This document shows, in pieces, positions 10,862-21,764 of a stretch of 64,000 bases of DNA (position 1 is the first letter of the stretch; each line of letters begins with the position of its first letter). Under the pieces are notes generated by a model. The model did no database searches, was not told the origin of the DNA, and saw only the letters and a program-made list of their open reading frames with translations. The DNA is from Isoetes taiwanensis (Eukaryota; Streptophyta; Lycopodiopsida; Isoetales; Isoetaceae). The DNA lies in assembly GCA_021234155.1 (NCBI GenBank), contig JAJEKV010000091.1:999501-1063500 (forward strand). The letters are read 5' to 3'. Made by a program: the position numbers and the translations under genes.

Positions 10862-11598
10862 GTACTTACGAGTGTCCTCCTCCAAGCTAAGAGCCTTAGC
10901 TTCAGCTTCTGCTACTGTTTTGGATCAATGGCTCAAACCATCTTCCTGAGAGTAGGGGATAACCCCTCAATGTACCCCTCATCTGCCTTGCGTTCATTTA
11001 TTCCAGGAACATACAATCGTAACCTCATGAACTCATCCTTGTATGCTTAGACTGTCATATTCTTTTGTTCCAGGTGATAAAAAGTTTGAATTTGCTGGCA
11101 GCGATGAGCTATGGGGACATAGTGAGATTTGAAAGCTTTGGCAAAAACCTTGTATCAGCGCCTGCCTCGAGTGAGTCCATGAGAGCGGGCATATCCCTTC
11201 CACCAAATGCGGGCTGACCCTGTGAGGTTAGTGGTGGCAACCTTTTGGATATCCTTTTCTGTTATTCCATAGGATTTTTCGAACTCATGCATCTCATCTA
11301 ACCAGGATTCGGCATCTACATCTGACCTGGTCTACCCGAGAACTGAGCCAATTTACGGTTCTTCCAAATGCTGGTAATGGCAGAGTCTACAGTTTTCTCT
11401 AGATAGAGCTGGGGTGGATCCCCTATGGGTATACAGAGTGGTACCATCTCTTGAGTATAGACTCAAGGAGAGCTGCGTATGCATGTTGGTGATAAGGTCT
11501 ACCTTTTGGAGCAAAAAGGGTTGAAAGAGGTCGAATGGGACTTGAGGATCCCAGTGTTCTCCATCTTGGTACCATTGGAGGAGGCTAGGGGTCTCCAT
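10862..11598 (-). pseudogene. gypsy gag relic (retrotransposon gag domain)
   Basis: Read on the reverse strand, an N-terminal part starts METPSLLQWYQ at 11,598. It is followed after a frame change by a classic gag core: DAESWLDEMHEFEKSYG, then ATTNLTGSARIWWKG, then FAKAFKSHYVPIAHR, FYHLEQKNM, KDEFMRLRLYVPG, and YIEGLSPTLRKMV. The ARxWW and EGLxPxLR motifs are diagnostic of the Ty3/gypsy gag family. Three in-frame stops (one replacing the Trp before YKVF) and at least two frameshifts show it is dead. It ends abruptly near 10,862 without a zinc knuckle, so the element is truncated. It lies between the candidate SAC3 leader and the first proven SAC3 exon, in antisense orientation. Confidence 0.85.
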
Positions 11599-11830
11599 TA
11601 TAGATGCGAGTCGTGGAGGAGGAGCAAAAAGTGAGAAAGCAAAGAAGAAAGTGGAACCCTACAGTAATGAGTGTGGGCATAGTGAACCAATTATAATCCT
11701 TGGATTGGGGATGGTTTTAAGAGAAGTCTAGTATTAAAAATAGGCATCGGAATAGTTCCTAGCGATCATCAAGAGTTGAGAATGAAAGAACAACTAGTGG
11801 ATTATGATAAGCATAGAATGTATTGGGGTA

Positions 11831-11909
11831 GAATAGAATAGAATAGAATAGAATAGAATAGAATAGAATAGAATAGAATAGAATAGAATAGAATAGAATA
11901 GAATAGAAT
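11831..11909 (-). repeat. (GAATA)16 microsatellite, likely LINE 3' tail
   Basis: About 16 near-perfect copies of GAATA, which reads TATTC on the reverse strand. It lies about 255 bp past the stop of the reverse-strand LINE ORF at 12,164-12,580, where a LINE 3' tail is expected. Confidence 0.95.
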
Positions 11910-12163
11910 GATTTTTGTTGTCGATGGAGCCCAATCAGCTTATGGGACTCAATGAAGGAGCATAATGGACTTATTACTATCTGAATTAAAAAACCCGTGC
12001 TTGAAGGGCTTTCGAAGAAAAAACCGTGACAGTAATAAGAATGCTGTCAAACTGACGAAATATGTATACATATAAGGTGTGTGCCCAGGACATAGTTGCT
12101 CCCGCATATCCATGCCCTCCTGAAGGTATGATCCTAGCATCCGTACTGAAGCCGTACTCAATA

Positions 12164-12580
12164 TCACATGTAGCAGGTGGCCAGACTTGACCAACTTAGC
12201 ATCGCAAGCCGGATTTGATTATACGTTGGATAGATCTGAAGGGTATGGCATTCATCCTCAACGACTCCCATTTGACAGCGTTGACAAAGCCTGTCCTGTC
12301 GTGGCTCCCCGATCCATCTGCCCATCTCAATTTGGAGACTGTGTGCACCCATGCGAATTGAGGCAATGAGTCTGTGTCTTTTCATAGGCAAATGGGTACG
12401 CAGGTAGCGTTGCGGGCCTCGTTCCAATGTTTGATTTATGTTGCGCTGGTAGTGTGCTATCTTGATCTGTTCAAGGGCCCTAGCATTCAAGAGCTTGCTG
12501 ATGAAGCAACCGTCAAGGTATTGCCTCAAGCTACGACAATCTTCATCTGTTTGCACTTGTATGCACCTGTGCTCCTGCAC
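12164..12580 (-). pseudogene. LINE (non-LTR retrotransposon) ORF2 C-terminal region
   Basis: The 138-codon frame has the layout seen at the C-terminus of many LINE ORF2 proteins after the RT. A basic stretch (HYQRNINQTLE, then LIASIRMGAHSLQIEMGRW) is followed by a CCHC-like motif, RLCQRCQMGVVEDECHTL, and YPTYNQIR. A second, independent copy of the same pattern is at 41,733-42,071. The upstream RT and endonuclease are missing or unrecognisable, so this is a 5'-truncated insertion, the usual fate of LINE copies. A weak open frame of the same strand continues upstream to about 12,800. The microsatellite at 11,831-11,909 is its probable tail. Confidence 0.7.
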
Positions 12581-13147
12581 ATTCCATCTGGCCAGCCACT
12601 GAGCTCCCTTTTCCTTCCATCATTGAGGCACTGTGGCTCCATTGCCACGATATAAGCAAGGTTAGGGAGACAAGCATCGTCCATATTAACCACCTTCCGA
12701 AAGTAGATGATGTGGCGATAAGGGCCGCCCTCTAAAGAGGCAAGAAACCTGTGACTTGCAACAGGTTTTGATATGGGACCATGGACATCACCCTCAGTGC
12801 CTATGCTAAGAAGGCTTTTTACACCTGCTCCAAGTCATTGCAAGTAGCGAGGGACACCACCGGCCCCCAGACTTCGTCCCCATGGGCGCCACTAAGACCC
12901 TGAACTGGTACGACTGATGGGCTCAATTATATAGCTCTGCTCTGTGACTGCTGTTCTGCATTGCATATAGTACCTTCCAGCCCGCTGTCGCTCTATAATG
13001 GGCACATAACCTGAACCGCATCGAGATAGTCCCTAGTGATGAAGGGGTGAGAATGAAGTAGAGTAGTAAAAAATGGCGAAGGCTAGAATGAATCGGGCTG
13101 CAAATATGGAAAATGGATTTAGAATGCCAAATGCCCATTAATGGGTT

Positions 13148-13211
13148 AAAAGTTTAGTGGCAGAGCACTAGCTTTTCAAGTAAGAGCCTTGGGTTTGATC
13201 CCAAGCTTTCC
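13148..13211 (+). pseudogene. tRNA-Glu(TTC)-like pseudogene or SINE head
   Basis: The T-arm is perfect (TTGGG, loop TTTGATC, CCCAA) and includes a B-box match. An anticodon-loop-like TTTTCAA would present TTC. The acceptor arms AAAAGTT and AGCTTTC pair at six of seven positions. The D-arm is damaged and the total length is about 8 nt short, so it is not a working tRNA. A tRNA-derived SINE head is equally possible. Confidence 0.4.
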
Positions 13212-14176
13212 AGCTAATCATAACGGTGGCATTACATTATTCATATCTTGCTTTAGCTCTTTTTTCAAGTGGCCTTTTAGTAATCATAGGCTATAGTCAA
13301 TATTTGCGTACAATGAGATAATACATGATACGTATCAACCAGGGGGCAGTCTAAAAGAGTGCCTCTGGGGCTAAGAACTGTCCGTGAGAGATATGAAATT
13401 GGAATAAGAACAGTCCCAAAGGAAGGGCAAACGCAGCAAGGCAGGCCAGCTCCGACATACAGGGCTGCCAAAAGGAGCTCGCCTTCTACCTTTACAACAT
13501 TCTATCCGTCTACAATTAATAACCCTTTATCATAATACGGCACCTTTTGTCGAGCTCTATATTTTTCGCCGGATGAATACCAACCCTGGATATGTACACA
13601 GCAATATATAGCTTGCGGATGACAAGTCCATTCCTTGTAGCGGGAAAATAAAGTTTGTTGCCTTTGTATGCTTCAATGCTGCGCTTTGAACTCGAAGTGA
13701 AATTATCCCATCTTGGTGTTTAGTTGAGGAATGTGGGCATATGGTCATTCTAATCAGGTACTGTACACAATTTTTCTTTTATGGGTCAGTTTATCAAGAA
13801 CAAATTTTCAGTATAGGGTTGTGGATATTTGGCTGTTTTAGAGCTGAAACCTAAACCAGCAAACAAGTTTCTTCTTCTTATGCAATTTAAACATGTCTGG
13901 CCTATAGTTCATGATTGGAATCCCAAGGAAACATACAGCTTTTGGCACATAGAAAACATACATTTGGCTGGATGGAAAAACATTTGTGACATGCAAAAGA
14001 GGTTTTTAAGAATCTCATCATTTCACGTTTGGTCCATAACTTACCTAAAACCAAGAACTTTGGATATCTCATTTATGCAGTAATTTGCAGTGTCTTTTTG
14101 TAAATGTAACATTCTGAATAAATAGGATGGATGAAAATATGAGATTTTATTTTGATTAGAGTGGGTTCTGGTACAG

Positions 14177-17100
14177 GCTAATACAAAAGGAGAATCAAGT
14201 GAGAGTATGGCATGCTCAATACCACCTCCCCCGTTACCTGTGGTGCCCCCGCCTCAGCCCCCACCGCCACCAGGAAATATTTCTACTGTTTGGAGTACAC
14301 CATCCATCCAAGGAGGTACTGGCAATCCAGATGCTGTTGCGGGTCTTGGCTATTCTGCATATGGAAATCAGCCTCACCAGCAGCTAAATCATGATCCACA
14401 GCAGCAAGATAAAAAGAGTGAGCAGTGCCAGTCACAGCATTCAAGCTACAGTATGCAGGATCAAAACAGCAGTTTAGGTTCAACAGTTAAGCCGGGTCCG
14501 GATGGTAGCCAAATGTACGGGTCTTATCAAAATACAACTACTGATCCCTATAGTACAGGATACCAGGCTTATAATTATGGCTATTCTCAGCCAGGTAACG
14601 ATTCTTATTCTCAAACGGGACCTTACATGAATGCTGGTCCTCAATATCAGCCTGTTAACTCGTTTCAGAACCACAACGCATATGCAGAGACATCATATCA
14701 GGGAAACAGTTATTATAATAATGGTGCCTATCAGAACACAGGAGGCTTTCAGAGTGCAGCCTATAATGGGTCCTGGACTGATCCCAATTACAGCAGTTAT
14801 GCATACACAGGTTATGCACCGTATTCTTCGCATATGCCAACAGGAACAGGTTCAACTGCCAGTCAATCACACTATCAACAATGGGCAGAATACTATGCGA
14901 GCATTCAAAGTAGTAACCAATCTGCCACAGAAGCTGCACCTGGAACAGAGACTGTTGCTCCTACATATGCAAGTGTTACACGAGGTCCTCCACATAATAA
15001 TTCTGTTGTTGCACAACCTCCACCACCAGGAACTCAACCTGCTTGGCCAGCAGATAATGCATCTTATGGTGAGGTTGGTTCTGTGCAGGTATGTTACAAC
15101 CTTCTTTATGTTATTCCATGATGCAAATAATTTCTAGGACTGTAAACCTTGCAAATAATATCTTGGACCTAGACCTTGGTATCCCTGATACTTATCCTAT
15201 CTATTGTTTTGCCTTCTGCATGGAAGGCGTAGGCATTGGTACATTCTACCATTAACATTCGTGGCTAATGGCTAAAATATATTGTGCATGTACCTTCTGT
15301 TTGTATTATTAAAATTTGTGAAGTTGCATTTCTCATGAAAGGAGCAGCAAGGATTTATATTGCTTTTTTCATCCTTCTTGCTGCTTTTTCCTGTTAGTAA
15401 CCAAAGTGCAGGACTGGAAATTATTTCAGTCTGCAGCATTCGAAGGTCGAAGAGAACATATTCCCTTCTCTGTTTATTTGACTCGGTTGTGAGCATCGTA
15501 TGCGTCTGATGAAATATTCACTTATGAGGCTTCTGTTTCAGGATGGAAGTTGCTGGACTGCCTCACTGCCAACTGCCCCCAGTGAACAGTTCACATCAAG
15601 TTTAAATCATTTTCATCAGCATGGGCAACAAAATCGCATGCCGCAGCTGCAACAAGTACCACTAACACAACTACAGCAACATCATTTTCAGCAGGATCCA
15701 CACATGGACATGCAAAAACATGTACAACTTGAGAACCAAACACCAGTCAAATATACTCCTCAAATTCAGCAACCTATACTGCCGACTGGAAATACAAGAC
15801 CAAAGTTACAAATACCAACCAATCCAAGAATAACACAGAGTATTAATGCTAGCACTGCAACAAACCCTTCAGTGAAGAGTTCTTCTGTTGATTCTCAACA
15901 ACAAATGCCAGCATATGTGGCTGTTGGGGTAAAAGGATCTAATAACAAACTATCAACAGATGCTGTCGCTGATGCAACACTAAAGGTAGTGTTAGCCTAG
16001 TATCATTATCTAGCTTAAAGTTCTTCATTCCTTTTCAAATCTCATCTTTATGATGCCACATAAACTATAAAACTGCTGTTTGTGTCATTTGTGCAGCCTG
16101 GGATGTTCCCGCCTTCTTTACATGCATATGTGGAAAGAGCTTTGGCCAGGTGCAAAGATGAAGGTCAAAGATCAGCCACTCGAGAAACAATGAAAGAGGT
16201 AGCTCTCTAAGTATTCAATGAACTATGACATGACTACCACTCTAAACATTACATATACAGTTCCGAGCAGCTGTATGCAACGAGCTCTCCCTTAGATTTC
16301 TAATCTATTGTCTTTTCTATTGCCCTACATGTTGCAGATTATAACAAAAGCGTCGTGCGATGGAACTCTTTTTAGCAGGAATTGGGATACTGAGCCACTT
16401 TTTCCACTCCCAAGTGCGCCGTCATTGTCGGAGGGGTATGTATGTCTCTGTATTCTTGAGTTTCTGTATCAATGGCAGTGAGTGAGTGAACAAAAATGGT
16501 ATCAGAAGAGGGTGGCATCTGAAAGACCATGTATGGATAACTGTTGGGCTTATAGTGAACTTATGATATTAAACTAATAAATTGAAGAATGTGTGGAGTT
16601 TATAAGATTACCTTGTATAATTCTGAACAATTCCGATAAAAATATTCCTTGATGCCCATGATGGGATCGATTTTCTCCGCTGCTTTACCCTGTTAGGGGC
16701 CTTGAACAATACCTGCAGTAACTCTACGTGTTATGTTTTTTCCATAGAAGATGCATGTTAGCATCTTGCATTTTTATTTGGCAGGTCTTTGTTTGTCTTT
16801 TCACCAGTCTGATCTGGTTTATGTCCCTTTGCTTTTAACATATGTATCCTATGACTACTCCCATTTCTCAATCCGCTAAATATTTTACTGTCAAATGGTA
16901 ATCCAGGTTTTTTTTATGTACATGCAGGGTTATACAAAATACTCCAATAGTGAGGCTCGAACGCTGCAAGCGTGTGAGTCGTTGGGAACCTGTTGCAGTA
17001 GAACATGGCGATAAAACGGTCCTTGATGGAAACAAAAATGTAGATGATCGTACAAAAATACCAGTAAGTGCCAGTCAATGATGCCTTCTGTCTCATACAG

Positions 17101-19123
17101 ACAAATTGTCTAAGCTCTGTTATTTGCACAGCAATTTCAAACGAAGTGGGAGAGACAAAATGGGACCTGGTTGAAGGGGAAGCCTCTTCAATATAATTAT
17201 CTGCAACAGCAACAACAGCAGCAATTGTTGACAAAGCCTCCAAAAGCGGGTGACAAGAGGTCTCGTAAGACTGATGGTACAAGTGATACTTCTAGTGAAA
17301 GCGAACCTGACGTGGAAGTTGGAGGCATTTCTTTGGGTTCTAATCTAACAGCAGAAACTCCAGAAGAGAAGAAAAGACGTCAAACAAGATCAAAGAGATT
17401 CGAAAAAAGTCCTACAAAATTAGGGGGCAATAAGGGCATTGGCAAAGGGAAGGCAACTGAAGTGAGTGCAAGTGCAAGGAGGGCAAGTGCGTTAAGATTG
17501 GCCCTAACATATAATGACCGCAACGGACAAGCTGTTGAAGATATCAACTGGGATTCTTTGACAGTGAAGGGCACATGCCAGGAGATTGAGAAGCGATATT
17601 TGCGGTTGACATCAGCTCCTGATCCCAGCACTGTAAGACATGCTTGTTTGCAATTTTTTATTTTGTTCTGTCCACATTCTATATTGAGAGGTTTTTTCTC
17701 TCATTCACATCTTGACTTTTCAACAGGTGAGGCCCGAGGATGTGTTGAAAAAGGCATTGACTATGGTGCAAACAACTGGAAAAAACTACCTTTACAAGTG
17801 CGAGCAGTTGAAATCAATACGCCAGGACCTTACTGTTCAAAGGATACGGAATGAGTTTACGGCTGAGGTTTGTACTCTGCCACTAGGTTCTAGTTCTATC
17901 TAACTTTTATGTTTATGCCCTAATTTCTTACTTCTATAAAGAGACCTATATATCTTGAATTGCAGTTTTTGGAAATAATAAGAAGACTAGCAAGTTAAAG
18001 TTCAGTTCATGCTGCAAGTGGGATATTTAATTTTTACCTATCCTCCTGTATATTGCAGGTTTATGAAACGCATGGTCGAATGGCGCTTGTTGCTGGGGAT
18101 TTGGCAGAATACAATCAGGTAAGGTTGTAGAGCCTTAGACTTCTGTTAATGCATAGTTTTGGTACTGCCTAGTCTAATTGAATGAAACTTTTCTGCTCAG
18201 TGCCAGACTCAATTGAGAGGATTGTATGCTGAAGGTATCAAAGGAGCTTGTAATGAGTTTGCAGCTTATGGGCTGCTGTACATTGTCTTTCAGAATGGGA
18301 ATAACAAAGACCTTCTTTCATCCATGGCAAGGTGATTTTTAGGTTATAAGTAACATAGAACCCATAGATCTCCTGTAATAGTTTGTAAAATAATATAAGA
18401 CATGTTCACACTTCAGGATGTTTCATAGATCTGGATGCTTCAGTATCTCGTATTTTTTCTGAAAGTGCTTGACTATATGTATTTCCAGATTATCAACGAA
18501 GTCAAAGGAGGATAATGCTGTCCGACATGCTTTATTAGTACGAGCTGCTGTTGCCACTGGAAATTATACATCCTTTTTCCGTCTATATCAAACTGCTCCA
18601 AACTTAAGTCGTTACCTTATGGGTATGCTAATTGTGATTGGCAATTCAAATTCTACGCTGTCTGACAACCTATCTATGTCATGGTTTCACAGATTTGTAT
18701 GTTGAAAAAATGCGTTTTGAAGCAGTGCGATGCATGGCTCGTTCTTATCGACCTACAATACCAGTGTCCTTTATTGCCCGGACTTTGGGGTTCGCCAGTT
18801 CTTTAAATGAGAATGATGATAAAGACTTGGATGGCCTTGATGATTGCGAAGATTGGCTAAAAATCCATGGTTCACATATTACATATGACAAGAGCTCATC
18901 AGAATCTGTTGTCGATGCCAAGGTAAAGTCCTTAGTGAGTCGTTGCATGTTGATTTGGAAAAAACAGGCAGTCATAAACATCAGTTTTATATGCTGAAAG
19001 TATTTTCTGCTTTTGTTGCAGACAACATCAACGACATTGTTTATGCCAGAGCCTGAAGATGCTGTTTCTCATGGGGATGCCAATCTAGCAGTCGATGACT
19101 TTTTGGCCCGATCATTGTCCTGA
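14177..19123 (+). CDS. SAC3A: SAC3/GANP domain protein, SAC3A type (12 coding exons)
   Basis: Coding exons by splice sites and phase: 14,207(ATG)-15,088; 15,542-15,985; 16,097-16,198; 16,338-16,435; 16,928-17,063; 17,132-17,632; 17,727-17,867; 18,059-18,118; 18,201-18,331; 18,489-18,622; 18,693-18,922; 19,022-19,123 (TGA). All introns are GT-AG and the frame stays open for 986 codons, close to Arabidopsis SAC3A. Residues 1-450 are low-complexity (proline run near the start, then Gln/Tyr/Asn/Ser-rich). 555-650 is basic with a Gln run, and about 700-925 is the SAC3/GANP domain ([67 protein letters not shown]). The exon starting at 14,177 is open for ten codons before the ATG, so translation may begin in an earlier exon. 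The family links transcription to mRNA export in TREX-2-like complexes. The exact role here is inferred from homology. Confidence 0.95.
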
Positions 19124-20494
19124 TCTGATTCTTCTGCACGTCAATCCGATTTCTTGACTTCAACCATCTGTTAACACATTGCCCAAATATTAGCTCTTGC
19201 AATGATGTGGGAATATACATTCGGCATACCAACTGTAACTGTACATGAGTTTTGTCGAATAATGAGAAGCCACTATCTGTTCTTGGCCACCTGATACTTC
19301 TTTAAAGAATTACTTCTGTGGGATTTGACAGTTCGCTCTCTCAATGAGCTCAATGGCCAAGCAGAGGCGTATCTGTCTTGTATTGTATAGATATACTTTG
19401 AATCAAACAAAAGTAGGATAAAGGAAGAGATTGAAATTTCGTGCCTTGCATCAGGCCAATTTATGTTCTTACAAGGGAGCTTTATTTTCCTTCCTCTTTC
19501 AGCTGGCCATATGCAGAGCACCATTTGTGCAAAATTAGTGGAAGGCCTCATTCAAGCTTTTTTGCGGAATAAAGTTCATATGTGATTTATCCACCATTAG
19601 CTTCTTATTAATTTACGTTAGTGGTAAGAAATAAAGCTAACTATTTTCTCTAGGACTAGTTGGCTCGTTTTCAGTTCTTTTAGACAAGTGGAGCAGCTGC
19701 ATAATTTTGACTGGTACGAATTTCTTGCATATTGTAACCTCTTGTGGTCGGTTGCAGTTTAGTGTAGGCCATTTAATAATATCTATTTGATGAACTGAAC
19801 TACATGTACATTATGCAGGTCTGTACCAGTGTAATGTCAAGGAGAGGTATTGTTGGAATTTGCTTTGGTTGTTGGATTCGTTTTTCTATTCTGTTATGTG
19901 TCGGTTCCTTCCTCGTTTGTGCTGCAAGCTTATACATGCAACTGCAATGAAGGGGGTATTCTGGAAGAACAAGGATTTTAAACCAGATTATTTCGTTTTT
20001 CACTTGAAGACTATGCGATAACTGGCATTGTTTAATACAGTAAGTATTTGATAATATTATCAATGTGGACTTGTGGCATGATGGAACTAGGGGTTTATTT
20101 TTGATGAACGATCTGTATGTTCTTATAATACTTTCCTGATAGGGCGCCACATTGTGGACAGAGCCGGTATTTCATCATCTCAACGAAGAATATTGATACA
20201 TTTTGAACATCTGCTAAATAAGTATTGGGTTACTTTGGCTTAGAGTCACAAGGCAGCTTGGAGTTAAAACGATAATTGCATAAGATTTTCACGGAGAAGA
20301 TAAAATGCTATAAACGAAAGCATTTTCAACTACTAGGACAAGAATTAGGGAATGAGTTGTCGTAGGATTGAGACTGTTTTGCGACTAAGATAAGGAAGAT
20401 CTGCCTATGTTTTTATTCTACAGACCATAGTAGTTCTTCACTTGCCGTCTGGCGGCTGTATATATTCCCATGTTCATTCAAAAACGTTAAATAA
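19124..20494 (+). other. 3' flank of SAC3, probable 3' UTR then gene-free DNA
   Basis: No coding sequence is recognised. AATAAA occurs at about 19,568 and could be the polyadenylation signal, giving a 3' UTR of roughly 450-500 bases. Short open frames here lack any motif. Confidence 0.4.
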
Positions 20495-20535
20495 ACAAGA
20501 AATTTATCGCGGCGGCCGCCGCGAACATTTCTCTT
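20495..20535. repeat. GC palindrome element, copy 1
   Basis: A perfect 16-bp palindrome CGCGGCGGCCGCCGCG (20,508-20,523) sits in AT-rich DNA. It is nested inside a second inverted pair, AGAAAT (20,498) and ATTTCT (20,527). The same 13 bases on the left (ACAAGAAATTTAT) and 12 on the right (AACATTTCTCTT) flank copy 2 at 21,718. Confidence 0.9.
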
Positions 20536-21717
20536 CTCCAACCCGCTGCAAAAGAAGTTTTGTGCTAAGTCGAATAGATCTCAATTCTGGACATCCTTGA
20601 GATGCGACGATAGAGATGTATGTTGATTGCAGTTCACATACTGTGAGGCAAGTCAAGACATGCCTGTTCGACCCCATATTCTTTGCAAGAACGGTCTAAA
20701 GTGCGCAACATAGAATATTCCCCATAAACTACTGCAATCTAATGGCCTTTGAAAGAATTTAGAACACACGTTGATAATACACTCCACAAATAATGGAATA
20801 TTACAAACTGCCTGTATGTAGAGATGAGACAAATAGTAAGTAGATTTCAAAGTTAGTTATAGTTTATGTACATTCTCATATACAACTATAGTCCCGAGAT
20901 TTTGTTTGTACATGACCACTTATACCGACAAATTAAGGGACTCTAGCCAAGTGGGTGGGCATGAGTCCCTTGAAAAATGGCACAAAAATTAGAATCTACT
21001 TCCGTATCGAAGAGTGGTCATATAAGACAGGATAGAAGCTTCTCAAGGAGCAACTATTGTCTCTGAAGTAAGCATGGTAAACCACAGTGTTGCCATCTTT
21101 GATGACACTCAATCTAAGCTCATAATGAACAAAGGAACTTGGAACACGCCTTATCAAGGGCAAGGGATTTACCTTGGAAAATACGATGGGGGACATTATA
21201 ACATTAGTAAACAAAAATGATGATGATGAAGAAGAAGAAGAAATTTTAAAGTCCCAAGACTTACATGTTTGAAGTTAAGGCATAACTTACAACTTGAACC
21301 ATAGGACTTACATAACTTGAACCATAAAAAATTGGGATGCCCCTCCCTCCGTGCCAGAATGTGATCCCATCTTCCTGTCCCCTATACAACATGATGGTAT
21401 TAAACTGTATTTTTGGAATTATAAAGACAATGGACGCTACGTATCATCAACTGTTCCAATAGGACTTATTATCTAAACTAATATTTATATTGTTGATTCA
21501 AGACTAGAAAGGAAGTGCATATATGAAGTATTGAACCATCATGGAATACTTCTTCATCAGCATTCATAGTAAATATTGGACATAGTATTATTATACGTAT
21601 CTTTTACATACCATTTGGAGTGAAAATAAGAAGGCTTTTAATGAATCCTTATCCATATTGTTGTTAGTTGGAACACCTGAGGGGAAGGATTGGAAATTGA
21701 GGATATGCACTATCTAT
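20536..21717. other. AT-rich segment between the two GC palindromes
   Basis: About 1.2 kb with no gene, bounded by the direct copies of the palindromic element. A short GATGATGATGAAGAAGAAG run lies near 21,222. It could be the body of a non-autonomous element whose ends are the palindromes, but I see no terminal repeats that prove this. Confidence 0.35.
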
Positions 21718-21764
21718 ACAAGAAATTTATCGCGGCGGCCAAGGCCGCCGCGAACATTTCTCTT
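21718..21764. repeat. GC palindrome element, copy 2
   Basis: The same flanks as copy 1 enclose two perfect 10-bp arms, CGCGGCGGCC and GGCCGCCGCG, around a 2-bp AA centre. Copy 1 lacks the six central bases. Weak similarity continues for about 35 bp on the right (ending GTG-TAAGTC in both), so the two copies come from a larger common unit. Confidence 0.9.

Noticed and set aside
14631-15137. Long + strand open frame inside SAC3 exon 1, and a reverse-strand frame at 14,655-14,939
   Set aside because: Both overlap the Gln/Tyr/Ser-rich SAC3 coding exon, whose frame joins correctly to eleven further exons. They are by-products of its biased composition.
15272-15496. Reverse-strand open frame within SAC3 intron 1 of the coding region
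   Set aside because: No motif, no splice or promoter context, and it lies wholly inside an intron.
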